Of a stretch of 64,000 bases of DNA, positions 17,085 to 24,931 are shown piece after piece. A program made the position numbers and the translations under genes. This DNA is from Marinobacter sp. S0848L. Its GTDB lineage: Bacteria > Pseudomonadota > Gammaproteobacteria > Pseudomonadales > Oleiphilaceae. Every line of letters begins with the position of its first letter. Position 1 is the stretch's first letter. The notes below the pieces were generated by a model. That model saw only the letters and a list, made by a program, of their open reading frames with translations, made no database searches and was not told where the DNA came from. The stretch spans positions 1 through 64,000 of the forward strand of contig NZ_JALKAQ010000006.1 in assembly GCF_023016065.1 (NCBI RefSeq), given 5' to 3'.

Positions 17085-17459
17085 CTAAGCCGCCTGAAAC
17101 TCCGCTAGACCGGCCGATACCGGAAGCTCCAGCAGAATGCGATCACCGTCCAGCAGCACCGGGTAAGTCTTAAGCCGCACGCCGTCATCCTCGAGACAAA
17201 GCCCGGAACGCAAACTGAAATGCTGCTTATACAACGGCGAAGCCACCACCGGCTCACCTCCTACATCCCCGGTAATTCCCCGTGCCAGCACGTTCGAACC
17301 ACTGAACGGGTCGGTATGACTGACTGCAAATAACGCAGGCAACCGATGCGGCAAATAAAACACCGCAACCGGCCCGGCCTTCGTCCACACCGCAATGCCG
17401 GAATCCGGCACCAAGTCTTCAACGGTACAAACCACATCCCAACGAGTCTGAGCTTTCAT
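17085..17459 (-). CDS. nirD: Nitrite reductase small subunit NirD
   Basis: NirD is the small subunit of the cytoplasmic NADH-dependent nitrite reductase, which reduces nitrite to ammonium. The 124-residue protein has the Rieske-like fold pattern without the Cys/His iron ligands, as usual for NirD: VCTVEDLVPDSGIAVW, FAVSHTDPFSGSNVLARGI and VVASPLYKQHFSLRSG. nirB ends 169 bp upstream, and that gap contains a large palindrome. A role together with NirB in assimilating nitrite produced by NasA is well supported by context. Confidence 0.93.
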   Translation of the reverse strand: MKAQTRWDVVCTVEDLVPDSGIAVWTKAGPVAVFYLPHRLPALFAVSHTDPFSGSNVLARGITGDVGGEPVVASPLYKQHFSLRSGLCLEDDGVRLKTYPVLLDGDRILLELPVSAGLAEFQAA

Positions 17460-17520
17460 AGATTTTCTCCAATTATTTATGCTTTCTAGTAGTTCACCAA
17501 GGCCTATGGGCCAGGTGGTG

Positions 17521-17594
17521 TGGGGATGCTTTTCTGCAGGAAAAAAGATGTCTGAGCGAAGCGAGTTATTTTTTCCGAAAGAAAAGTATCCCCA
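17521..17594. repeat. 74-bp imperfect palindrome between nirB and nirD
   Basis: The left arm (17521-17546) starts TGGGGATGCTTTTCTG, and the right arm (17569-17594) ends AGAAAAGTATCCCCA. The 26-bp arms differ at about four positions. The centre contains GAGCGAAGCGAG, itself a partial palindrome. In RNA it would form a long stem between two co-transcribed genes. It looks like a mobile or dispersed palindromic element, or an intercistronic stability element. Confidence 0.7.
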
Positions 17595-17628
17595 TGCCGC
17601 CGGGCGCCGCCCCCACAACCAAAACAGG

Positions 17629-20142
17629 CTACAAAGAGGCCAACTCCAAAACAGGCCGACGCTGCCCCCGCTCCGAAGTCCACTGCTGCACCGGATCCTT
17701 CCGCTCCGGCGCATTCACAAACTCCCGGAAACGCTTGCGCTTTTCCGGATCCTCAACCGCCGTCTTCCACTCACACTGATACGTGTCCACAATCTCCGCC
17801 ATGTGCTGCTCCAACTCCGCACCAATGCCCAAACTGTCCTCCAACACCACCTGCTTCAAATACTCCAAACCGCCTTCCAGGTTCTCCAGCCAAACACTGG
17901 TGCGTTGCAACCGGTCCGCCGTGCGAACATAAAACATCACAATCCGGTCAATCGCCTGAATCAGCGCCTCATCGGACAAGTCCGTTGCGAACAAATCCGC
18001 GTGCCGGGGCCGCATGCCGCCATTACCGCACACGTACAGATTCCAGCCCTTCTCCGTGGCAATCACCCCGAAGTCTTTGCTTTGCGCCTCGGCACACTCC
18101 CGAGTGCAGCCCGACACCCCCATCTTCACCTTGTGAGGCGCTCTCAGGCCCTTGTAACGGCTCTCCAGCAGAATCGCCATGCCGACACTGTCCTGCACGC
18201 CATAACGGCACCAGGTGCTGCCGACACAGGACTTCACCGTACGTAGTGACTTGCCATAGGCGTGCCCCGTCTCGAAACCTGCTGAAATCAGCTTTTCCCA
18301 GATCTCCGGCAACTCGCTCAACGTGGCTCCGAACAGATCAACCCGCTGACCACCGGTGATCTTGGTGTACAGGTTGTACTCTTTCGCCACCTCGCCCAGC
18401 ACGATCAGCTTGTCTGGCGTAATTTCTCCGCCGGGGATACGCGGCACGATGGAATAGGTACCGTTCTTCTGCATGTTCGCCATGAAAGTGTCGTTGGTGT
18501 CCTGTAACGGCACATGGTCGGTGGCCAGAATGTGATCGTTCCAGCAACTGGCGAGAATCGAGCCCACCGTAGGTTTGCAGATATCGCAGCCCTGACCTTT
18601 GCCGTACTGATTCAGCAGGCTGCGGAAGGTGCGAATGCCGTTTACCTTCACTAGATGGAACAGCTCCTGACGGGTGTAGGGGAAGTGCTCGCACAAATCG
18701 GTGCAGACCTCCACACCCCGCTTCTCCAGTTCGCTGTCCACCACCTTCTTCAGCAACGCGGTACAGCCACCGCAGCCGGTGCTGGCTTTGGTTTCGGCTT
18801 TTACGCCCCCCAGATCCGTACAACCGGCATCAATGGCGCCACAGATGTCGCCCTTGGTGACGTTGTGGCAGGAACAGATCGAGGCGGTGTCGGGCAGCGC
18901 ATCGGCACCCAGGGTGGGTGCACCGCCCTCGGTTTCGGGCAAAATCAGCACTTCCGGATTACCGGGTAGGTCCAAACCGTTGAGCGCGTATTGCAGCAAG
19001 GTGTCATAGTGGCTGTTGTCTCCGACCAGAATCGCACCCAGCAGCTTTTTACCGTCGGAGCTGACCACCATGCGCCGGTAATGCCCCGTTTGTTCGTCGT
19101 GGAAACGGATGTTACGCGCACCCGCGGTCTGGCCGTGGGCATCGCCAATGGAGCCGACATCCACGCCCAGCAGTTTCAGTTTGGTGCTCATGTCGGCACC
19201 GGTGAAGGCGGCCTCGTTGTCGTTGTTCAGGGCCGCCGCGAGGGTGCGGGCCATGGTGTAGCCCGGCGCCACCAAACCAAAGATTCGGTTGTTCCACAGC
19301 GCGCATTCGCCGATGGCGTGAATCTTCGGGTCGGAGGTGGTGCATTGATTGTTGATGACAATGCCACCGCGCTCGCCAATCTCCAGACCGCAGTCCCGAG
19401 CCAGAGTATCTTGTGGCCGAATGCCGGCGGAGAACACGATCAGGTCAGTCTCCAGGTGACTGTCATCGGAAAAGTTCATTCTTAGCCGGGCATCAGTGCC
19501 GGGCACGATGGCGGTGGTGGCCTTTTCGGTGTGCACCTGAACGCCCAGCTCTTCGATCTTGTATCGGAGTAAAGCACCGCCTTGGTCATCCAATTGAACC
19601 GGCATCAGGCGCGGCGCAAATTCCACCACACTGGCCTGCAAACCCAGACTCTTGAGGGCGTTGGCGGCTTCTAAGCCGAGCAGGCCGCCGCCCACCACGA
19701 CACCGGTTTTTGCGTTATTGGCGCTGCTGCGGATGGCGTCCAGATCGTCCAGAGTCCGGTACACGAAACAGCCGTCGTGATCGTTGCCGGCAATAGGGGG
19801 AACAAACGGGTAGGAGCCGGTGGCGAGTATCAGCTGGTCATACTGATAAACACCTTTGGGCGTGCTCACCACCTGATTGTAACGGTCGATGGCAGTGACC
19901 TGTTCGTTCAGGTGCAAGTCAATGTCGTTGGTTTCATACCAATCGACGGTACCCATTGCCAAGTCTGAGTGACTGGAACCCGCGAAGTATTCGGACAGGT
20001 GCACGCGGTCATAAGCCAGCTGTTTCTCTTCCCCAAAAACCAGGATCTGGAACGAATCAGCTGCGGGGCTCTGCACAAATTGCTCGAGAAAGTGATGGCC
20101 GACCATGCCGTTGCCAATCACGATCAGGGTTTGTTTACTCAT
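17629..20142 (-). CDS. nirB: NADH-dependent nitrite reductase large subunit NirB
   Basis: NirB takes electrons from NAD(P)H through FAD and iron-sulfur clusters to siroheme, where nitrite is reduced to ammonium. The 837-residue protein is full length: an FAD/NAD domain from residue 5 (IVIGNGMVGHHFLEQ), a Bfd-type [2Fe-2S] domain (CSCHNVTKG near 422 and STGCGGC), then the nitrite/sulfite reductase domain with cluster cysteines in CVGSTWCRYG (near 637) and GCTRECAEA (near 677). The ATG at 20142 is preceded by a purine-rich GAGAGGAA stretch. It sits between the FAD oxidoreductase gene (26 bp upstream) and nirD in a leader-controlled operon. Confidence 0.96.
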   Translation of the reverse strand: MSKQTLIVIGNGMVGHHFLEQFVQSPAADSFQILVFGEEKQLAYDRVHLSEYFAGSSHSDLAMGTVDWYETNDIDLHLNEQVTAIDRYNQVVSTPKGVYQYDQLILATGSYPFVPPIAGNDHDGCFVYRTLDDLDAIRSSANNAKTGVVVGGGLLGLEAANALKSLGLQASVVEFAPRLMPVQLDDQGGALLRYKIEELGVQVHTEKATTAIVPGTDARLRMNFSDDSHLETDLIVFSAGIRPQDTLARDCGLEIGERGGIVINNQCTTSDPKIHAIGECALWNNRIFGLVAPGYTMARTLAAALNNDNEAAFTGADMSTKLKLLGVDVGSIGDAHGQTAGARNIRFHDEQTGHYRRMVVSSDGKKLLGAILVGDNSHYDTLLQYALNGLDLPGNPEVLILPETEGGAPTLGADALPDTASICSCHNVTKGDICGAIDAGCTDLGGVKAETKASTGCGGCTALLKKVVDSELEKRGVEVCTDLCEHFPYTRQELFHLVKVNGIRTFRSLLNQYGKGQGCDICKPTVGSILASCWNDHILATDHVPLQDTNDTFMANMQKNGTYSIVPRIPGGEITPDKLIVLGEVAKEYNLYTKITGGQRVDLFGATLSELPEIWEKLISAGFETGHAYGKSLRTVKSCVGSTWCRYGVQDSVGMAILLESRYKGLRAPHKVKMGVSGCTRECAEAQSKDFGVIATEKGWNLYVCGNGGMRPRHADLFATDLSDEALIQAIDRIVMFYVRTADRLQRTSVWLENLEGGLEYLKQVVLEDSLGIGAELEQHMAEIVDTYQCEWKTAVEDPEKRKRFREFVNAPERKDPVQQWTSERGQRRPVLELASL

Positions 20143-20168
20143 GGTGTGTTCCTCTCTCAAGGCAGCGC

Positions 20169-21398
20169 TCAGGCTGCTGCTTCACAATAGGGTTGGCCGA
20201 AAGCAATGGCGTTTCGGTAATCGGAAATGTCTTGGGCGCTGCGAATCAGGTCCGTGTACCAAGCGCCGTTTGTGGTGTCGCCCAGCAACATGGCACCGAC
20301 CACGCGGTTGCGTTCAATCAACAGTCGGCCATAACGGTGTTTGGGGCCATCGCGCCATTGAATGGTTTCGGTATCAGGACCGGGTTCGACACGGCCGCAG
20401 GAATAAATCGGAATGCCACTGATCTTCAGGCGAGTGGGTATTTCAACCGGTGCAAAACCTTGGGCATCGGTCTGCTGGCAGAGATGTTCGGCCAGTGCTC
20501 GAGCTTGCTGGAAGCCGGGTTCCACCAGCCCGAAGGTTTGGTTGTGAAACTGGCTGCACTCGCCAAGCGCGTAGACAGCGGGATGGGAAGTGCGCATTTG
20601 CTGATCGACGCAAATGCCGCGCTCGCAGTGCAAGCCGGCGGCAGCGGCCAGTTCGGTATTTGGCGTAATGCCCGTAGCAATAACCACCAGATCGGTGGTG
20701 AGCAAGGTATCGTCATGCAGTTGAACGGCTTTGACCTGCTGTTTGCCCAGCAAGGCCTTGGGTGCATAACCGGTCAGGACACTCAGGCCGCGGTGCTCCA
20801 ACAGAGCTTTCAACATATCGCCGGAGGTGCGATCCAACTGTCGGTTCAGCACGTGGCTGCTTCGGTGTAATAGCGTCACCGTCATGCCTCGTGCCCGAAG
20901 GCCTTCTGCCGCTTCCAGACCCAGAAAACCGCCGCCGATCACCAGGGCGCTCTGGCAGTACCTCGTTTTTTCGATCATGGCGCGGGTGTCCGACAAGCTC
21001 CGGAACATCAACACGTCATCCAGTTCTTCACCGGGTATGCCCAGAGACGAGGGGTTAGAACCGGTCGCCAGTATGAGCTTGCTGTACGGTTGAACGAATC
21101 CGTGGGCTGTGACAACCCGGCTTTGCTCAACCTCAATGCGGGCGATGGGTTCGTGATTGCGCACCTCGATCTGATGTTGCGAGAACCAATGGGCGGGTTT
21201 GAGGGCAAGGTCGGTTTCGGTGACCTCGTTGGCAAGTAGGGAAGACAGCTGTATGCGGTTGTAGGCCGACACCGGCTCGCCGTTAAAGACCACGATCTTG
21301 CTAAAGGGGTGACCATTGGCGACGAGATGTTCGATCAGGCGTTGGGCCACCATGCCGTGGCCGCAGATCACCAAGGGAGCGGTTGGGTGTGTGGTCAT
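20169..21398 (-). CDS. FAD/NAD(P)-dependent oxidoreductase of nitrate assimilation (NasC/NirB-N-like)
   Basis: The 409-residue flavoprotein resembles the N-terminal half of NirB. It has VICGHGMVAQRLIEHLVANGHPF at the FAD site (about 8-30), LILATGSNPSSLGIPG, a second dinucleotide motif VIGGGFLGLEAAEGL (about 149-163), and VYALGECSQFHNQTFGLV. It lacks the iron-sulfur and siroheme domains of NirB. As first gene of the operon with nirB and nirD, its likely job is to pass NAD(P)H electrons to NasA, as the NasC subunit does in Klebsiella. The sequence cannot exclude a NirB-related role. The start at 21398 gives the usual N-terminus; upstream codons run through the terminator. Confidence 0.85.
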   Translation of the reverse strand: MTTHPTAPLVICGHGMVAQRLIEHLVANGHPFSKIVVFNGEPVSAYNRIQLSSLLANEVTETDLALKPAHWFSQHQIEVRNHEPIARIEVEQSRVVTAHGFVQPYSKLILATGSNPSSLGIPGEELDDVLMFRSLSDTRAMIEKTRYCQSALVIGGGFLGLEAAEGLRARGMTVTLLHRSSHVLNRQLDRTSGDMLKALLEHRGLSVLTGYAPKALLGKQQVKAVQLHDDTLLTTDLVVIATGITPNTELAAAAGLHCERGICVDQQMRTSHPAVYALGECSQFHNQTFGLVEPGFQQARALAEHLCQQTDAQGFAPVEIPTRLKISGIPIYSCGRVEPGPDTETIQWRDGPKHRYGRLLIERNRVVGAMLLGDTTNGAWYTDLIRSAQDISDYRNAIAFGQPYCEAAA

Positions 21399-21419
21399 AA
21401 TGAGCGCCTTTCCTGATTC

Positions 21420-21469
21420 AAAAAAAAGCCGGAGCACCGCTGTCTCCCGAGAGAGCGCGATGATCCGGC
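21420..21469 (-). terminator. Leader terminator ahead of the nas/nir operon
   Basis: On the minus strand, GCCGGA (21469-21464) and TCCGGC (21433-21428) close a 42-nt hairpin. Sixteen of its 19 possible pairs form, with a UCGG loop, and a run of eight Ts (21427-21420) follows. It lies 21 bp upstream of the first structural gene. A terminator in this place implies attenuation of the operon. Confidence 0.85.
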
Positions 21470-21515
21470 GCCAATGCCAACAACAATGATCTTTTGGTTC
21501 AGCCGTCCTTAGCCG
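21465..21515 (-). promoter_or_regulatory. ANTAR-type antiterminator RNA (P1 and P2 hairpins) for nas/nir operon
   Basis: Two 16-nt hairpins with 5-bp stems and hexanucleotide loops are visible in the leader. P1 (21515-21500) is CGGCU-AAGGAC-GGCUG and P2 (21480-21465) is UUGGC-AUUGGC-GCCGG. Both loops have A at position 1 and G at position 4, the signature reported for ANTAR-protein targets. P2 shares its 3' strand with the 5' arm of the terminator, so forming P2 would prevent termination. The nasR gene encoding a NIT-ANTAR protein is immediately adjacent and divergent. Confidence 0.75.
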
Positions 21516-21539
21516 ATTCGTCGTCCCTAAAATATCTAA

Positions 21540-21555
21540 TGCGATCTCCGTGCCA
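21540..21555 (-). promoter_or_regulatory. Sigma-54 promoter for nas/nir operon
   Basis: TGGCACGGAGATCGCA on the minus strand has GG and GC dinucleotides with -24/-12 spacing and an exact TGGCACG -24 element. The predicted start near 21529 gives a leader of about 130 nt containing P1, P2 and the terminator. Confidence 0.78.
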
Positions 21556-21619
21556 GTTTTTAAAGTCTGTAAATTTCAATCAGTTGAAGGATTTTTTTGC
21601 TGGTTTTCTAGGTTGTGCC

Positions 21620-21636
21620 TGCCCTTTGCTGGGGCG
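21620..21636. promoter_or_regulatory. Weak candidate NtrC-type enhancer site
   Basis: TGCCCTTTGCTGGGGCG keeps the TGC..C and TGG.GC half-sites of the NtrC dyad, but only about half of all positions match. It lies between two divergent sigma-54 promoters, where a shared activator site is expected. The remaining 21556-21665 stretch is AT-rich and otherwise unremarkable. Confidence 0.25.
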
Positions 21637-21665
21637 CGATGCCCGACGATGAAGCTTTTTGGGGC

Positions 21666-21681
21666 TGGCCTGTTAATTGCT
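21666..21681 (+). promoter_or_regulatory. Sigma-54 promoter for nasR
   Basis: TGGCCTGTTAATTGCT has GG/GC spacing of a -24/-12 promoter and a perfect TTGCT -12 element. With the flanking GGGGC it is nearly identical to the nasA promoter at 26606-26621. The predicted start is near 21692, leaving a leader of about 42 nt with no terminator. Confidence 0.75.
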
Positions 21682-21733
21682 CAGTTGATTCTTAGCGATG
21701 CGAATCAGCCATGGCGATGACAGGAGCAATAAC

Positions 21734-22945
21734 GTGAGCAAGACATCGGGTTCGGCCAGACCACAAGCGGCTACCGCAGCAGACTTTCTGATCGCTTCGC
21801 GACAATGCGAAGTGCGCAGCCTCGAGTACTTTTTATTGATGGGGCGCTTGGTGCAAAGCAGTGGGCACCTGATCCATGAATTGCAGCGAGAACGGGGGAT
21901 CAGTAGCCTTTATCTAGGCTCGGCCGGCCAACGCTTCAAGGGCGAGCGTGCGCACCTCATCGTGGGAACCAATGAGCGGGCAGAGCTGTTCAATCAGGCC
22001 TTGCGCGATATCCAGCACGAGTTAATCAGCCATCCGGTCAGCAGTCCGTTACTCGGCCATATTGCCCGTGCCCTTCATGCTTTGGGGCAGCTAGAGGCTA
22101 TCCGCCATCGAATTGAAGCGCAGACCATTGAAGCGCAAGAGGCGGTGGGCTGGTTCTGCGATACCATCCACCAGTTGATTACCGTGGTGTGCGAGGCCGC
22201 AGACACGGTTGTGGAACCTTCCATTGCGGGTTTGCTGGTCGCTCTGGTGCAGGTGATGACCGGCAAGGAATACTGCGGGCAGGAGCGGGCGGCTGGCTCC
22301 ACGGGGTTTGCCCGCAGGCGTTTTGATCACGCACTGTCTCGGCGCATGATGCACCTTGTTGAAGCGCAGGATCGGTGCTTTGACGTGTTCGTTGCTCATG
22401 GCCCCGGGGACAGTCTTGCACTTTGGCGGCAGCTGCGTGCGCACCCTCGTGAACTTGAAATAGAACAGTTGCGCCAGATGGCTGTTTCGATTGGCCCATA
22501 CAAGCCCTTGGCACCGGAGCTGGCAGAGCGCTGGTTTGCTTTGATGACGGAGCGAATGGACGATCTGAAAACAATTGAGGACGCCGTTGAAAGTGCTTTT
22601 CACCATCGCTGCGTGGAACGGTATACCGAAGCCCGACGTTCGTTAGCGGATCAGGCAACGCTGTTGGCTTCGTTGGAGCAAAACGTGCAGACAAGCCGGT
22701 CGATCCTGGACTTGATTCAGGAACAAAATCGCAGATTGCAGCAGATGTCCGACGAGCTCCAGTTCGCAAAAGAAGCGCTGGAAGAACGACGGACTCAGGA
22801 AAAGGCAGTACTGCTGTTGATGGAGCATCGCAATATTGATGACGACGAAGCACACAGACTGTTGCGCAAGCTGGCGATGGATCAGGGCAAGCGCCTGCCA
22901 GAGGTTGCGCGTGCGCTGATTGCCACGGCAAACGTGCTGATTTGA
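21734..22945 (+). CDS. nasR: Nitrate/nitrite-responsive transcription antiterminator (NIT-ANTAR)
   Basis: NasR senses nitrate or nitrite and lets RNA polymerase read through leader terminators of nitrate assimilation operons. The 403-residue protein has an N-terminal helical NIT sensor domain (about 35-310, with LIHELQRERGISSLYLGS at about 55-72). The C-terminal ANTAR domain (about 335-400) includes EKAVLLLMEHRNIDDDEAHRLLRKLAM. The GTG at 21734 is chosen because AGGAG (21722-21726) lies 7 bases before it; an ATG at 21698 would lie almost at the predicted transcription start. It is divergent from the nas/nir operon and convergent with the nrt operon, both of which have leader terminators. Confidence 0.92.
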   Translation: MSKTSGSARPQAATAADFLIASRQCEVRSLEYFLLMGRLVQSSGHLIHELQRERGISSLYLGSAGQRFKGERAHLIVGTNERAELFNQALRDIQHELISHPVSSPLLGHIARALHALGQLEAIRHRIEAQTIEAQEAVGWFCDTIHQLITVVCEAADTVVEPSIAGLLVALVQVMTGKEYCGQERAAGSTGFARRRFDHALSRRMMHLVEAQDRCFDVFVAHGPGDSLALWRQLRAHPRELEIEQLRQMAVSIGPYKPLAPELAERWFALMTERMDDLKTIEDAVESAFHHRCVERYTEARRSLADQATLLASLEQNVQTSRSILDLIQEQNRRLQQMSDELQFAKEALEERRTQEKAVLLLMEHRNIDDDEAHRLLRKLAMDQGKRLPEVARALIATANVLI

Positions 22946-22954
22946 ACGCCGATG

Positions 22955-22982
22955 CCCGGGCTTTGCCAATGCAAAGCCCGGG
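22955..22982. terminator. Bidirectional hairpin between nasR and nrtC/D
   Basis: CCCGGGCTTTG (22955-22965) and CAAAGCCCGGG (22972-22982) are perfect complements with a 6-nt loop. The hairpin fits exactly in the 43-bp gap between two convergent genes. No T-run follows on either strand. Confidence 0.65.
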
Positions 22983-22988
22983 AGAAGG

Positions 22989-23849
22989 TCATGCTGTGGC
23001 CTTAGCCGGAGTGGAATCGGAAGGAGCCTTTTGTTGGCTGCTTCGGCGTGTATTGATGGATTCAAACTTCCGCTGTTTCTCGTACAGAAACGACAGCACT
23101 TCCTGGCGGTAATGCACATATTCGGGGTTATCGGCCAGCGCGACCCGGTCGCGAGGCCGCGGTAACTCAATCCGAAGGTCTTCACCAACGGTGGCTGAGG
23201 GGCCATTGGTCATCATGATGATGCGATCCGACAGCAACACGGCCTCGTCCACGTCGTGGGTGATCATGATGACCGTATTGTTCAGCTCCTGCTGGATGTC
23301 CATCAAGGAATCTTGCAGGTGGGCACGGGTTAAGGCATCCAGTGCCCCGAACGGTTCGTCCATCAACAGTACGCTGGGTTTCATCGCCAGTGCCCGGGCA
23401 ATGCCGACCCGTTGCGCCATGCCCCCGGAAATTTCGCCGGGTCGTTTGCCGGCGGCGTGGGCCATATTCACTAATTCCAGATTGTGCAAAATCCACTCTT
23501 TCCGTTCCTGCCGGCTCATGGTTCTTTTAAACACCTGCCGTACCGCGAGTTCGACGTTTTCGTAAACGGTCAGCCACGGCATCAACGCGTGGTTCTGAAA
23601 CACCACGGCGCGCTCCGGCCCGGGGGAATTTACTTCGTGCCCGTCCAGAACGCAGCCCCCTTTGGAGGCTTGAAGCAGCCCGGCCACAATATTAAGCACG
23701 GTGGATTTGCCGCAACCCGAGTGCCCGATCAGCGACACAAATTCGCCCTTCCGGATTTTCAGGTTCACGTTGTCGAGCGCGATGAACGGCCCTTTTGCTG
23801 TATCAAACGCCATTTCAACGCCCGTCAGTTCAAGATGTAATTTAGCCAT
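22989..23849 (-). CDS. Nitrate ABC transporter ATP-binding subunit (NrtC/NrtD type)
   Basis: This ATPase energises nitrate uptake. The 286-residue protein has Walker A GHSGCGKST (42-50), the Q-loop in VVFQNHALMPW, signature [16 protein letters not shown] and Walker B LLMDEPFGALD. There is no fused substrate-binding domain as in cyanobacterial NrtC. The ATG at 23849 is preferred because AAGGTG lies 6 bases upstream; a GTG at 23909 in the same frame has no ribosome site. It is the last gene of the nrtA-nrtB-ATPase operon. Confidence 0.92.
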   Translation of the reverse strand: MAKLHLELTGVEMAFDTAKGPFIALDNVNLKIRKGEFVSLIGHSGCGKSTVLNIVAGLLQASKGGCVLDGHEVNSPGPERAVVFQNHALMPWLTVYENVELAVRQVFKRTMSRQERKEWILHNLELVNMAHAAGKRPGEISGGMAQRVGIARALAMKPSVLLMDEPFGALDALTRAHLQDSLMDIQQELNNTVIMITHDVDEAVLLSDRIIMMTNGPSATVGEDLRIELPRPRDRVALADNPEYVHYRQEVLSFLYEKQRKFESINTRRSSQQKAPSDSTPAKATA

Positions 23850-23919
23850 GGAATTCACCTTATTCGCTTGCGGAGTGCCGAGAACGGCCTCTTCCAAAGT
23901 CAGATTCACAGAGTCGTGC

Positions 23920-24918
23920 TCAGTGGCCTTCGTTCCAGGCCACCTTTCGCTGAATCAATTGCATCACTCGGTCCAAAACAAACCCGATAAACCCGATGGC
24001 GAGCACCGCCACCATAATGCGGCTGAGTGACTGGCTGCTGCCGTTCTGGAATTCGTCCCAGACAAATTTGCCCAGGCCCGGGCTCTGGGCCAGCATCTCT
24101 GCGGCAATCAGCACCATCCAGGCAATTCCCAGTGATACCCGAAGCCCGGTGAAAATCATCGGTATTGAGGACGGTAGAACCACTTTACGAACATGGCTCC
24201 AGAACGACAGGTTGAGTACCCGGGATACGTTAAGAAGGTCTGGATTGACTGCCGCTACGCCAACGCTGGTATTAATCAGCGTGGGCCATAAGCTACAGAG
24301 GGTGACGGTGATCATCGAGGTCAGGAACGACTTCTCGAACATCGGGTCGTCGCTGACATAGGTGGCGGAAACCACCATGGTCACCAGCGGCAGCCACGCC
24401 AGAGGTGACACCGGTTTGAAGACCTGAATCAAAGGATTCACCGCTGCCTGAAAGTGTCGGTTCAGCCCGAACAGGATGCCCAGCGGAACGGCGATCAGTG
24501 CCGCCACCAGAAAACCCGCAAGGACCGTGATCAGGCTGGTGCCAATTTGGTCAATGAAGGTGGGGGCGCCGGGGTAGTCACGGATGCGGACTTCGGCGTC
24601 CGGGTTGTCTGCCAGAATGCGCGCGTTGCGCTGCTCTTGCATGGTGATGAAGCGGTCGGCCTTCGCGCGCTGATTCGAATGTTCCTGCCACAGCTGGCCG
24701 GCCTGCTCCCAAACCTGTGCCGGTCCGGGAAAGGTGCCCAGGGAGGTGTTTACCTGAGGCGCAGCCAGATGCCAGAAGCCCACGAACACCAAGATGCCTA
24801 CAAACGGGAGGATCAATTGGCGGCCTGATGCAGCCAGATTCGAGGGGGCGAAGTTCTCAAGCAGCTGCCTTAAGCTGACATTCATGGCCTGGCCGAACTT
24901 TCCGGTGAGTGAATTCAT
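23920..24918 (-). CDS. nrtB: Nitrate ABC transporter permease NrtB
   Basis: The 332-residue permease has an N-terminal membrane segment (about 37-55), a soluble stretch rich in charged residues (about 75-125), then five or so further segments. The EAA-type loop is visible around LNVSRVLNLSFWSHVRKVVLPSSIPMIF split at the helix turn (about 225-252). The family forms the channel for nitrate, taurine or sulfonates; nrtA and nasA nearby make nitrate the probable substrate. It starts 13 bp after nrtA. Confidence 0.92.
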   Translation of the reverse strand: MNSLTGKFGQAMNVSLRQLLENFAPSNLAASGRQLILPFVGILVFVGFWHLAAPQVNTSLGTFPGPAQVWEQAGQLWQEHSNQRAKADRFITMQEQRNARILADNPDAEVRIRDYPGAPTFIDQIGTSLITVLAGFLVAALIAVPLGILFGLNRHFQAAVNPLIQVFKPVSPLAWLPLVTMVVSATYVSDDPMFEKSFLTSMITVTLCSLWPTLINTSVGVAAVNPDLLNVSRVLNLSFWSHVRKVVLPSSIPMIFTGLRVSLGIAWMVLIAAEMLAQSPGLGKFVWDEFQNGSSQSLSRIMVAVLAIGFIGFVLDRVMQLIQRKVAWNEGH

Positions 24919-24931
24919 CTACATTCCCCCT

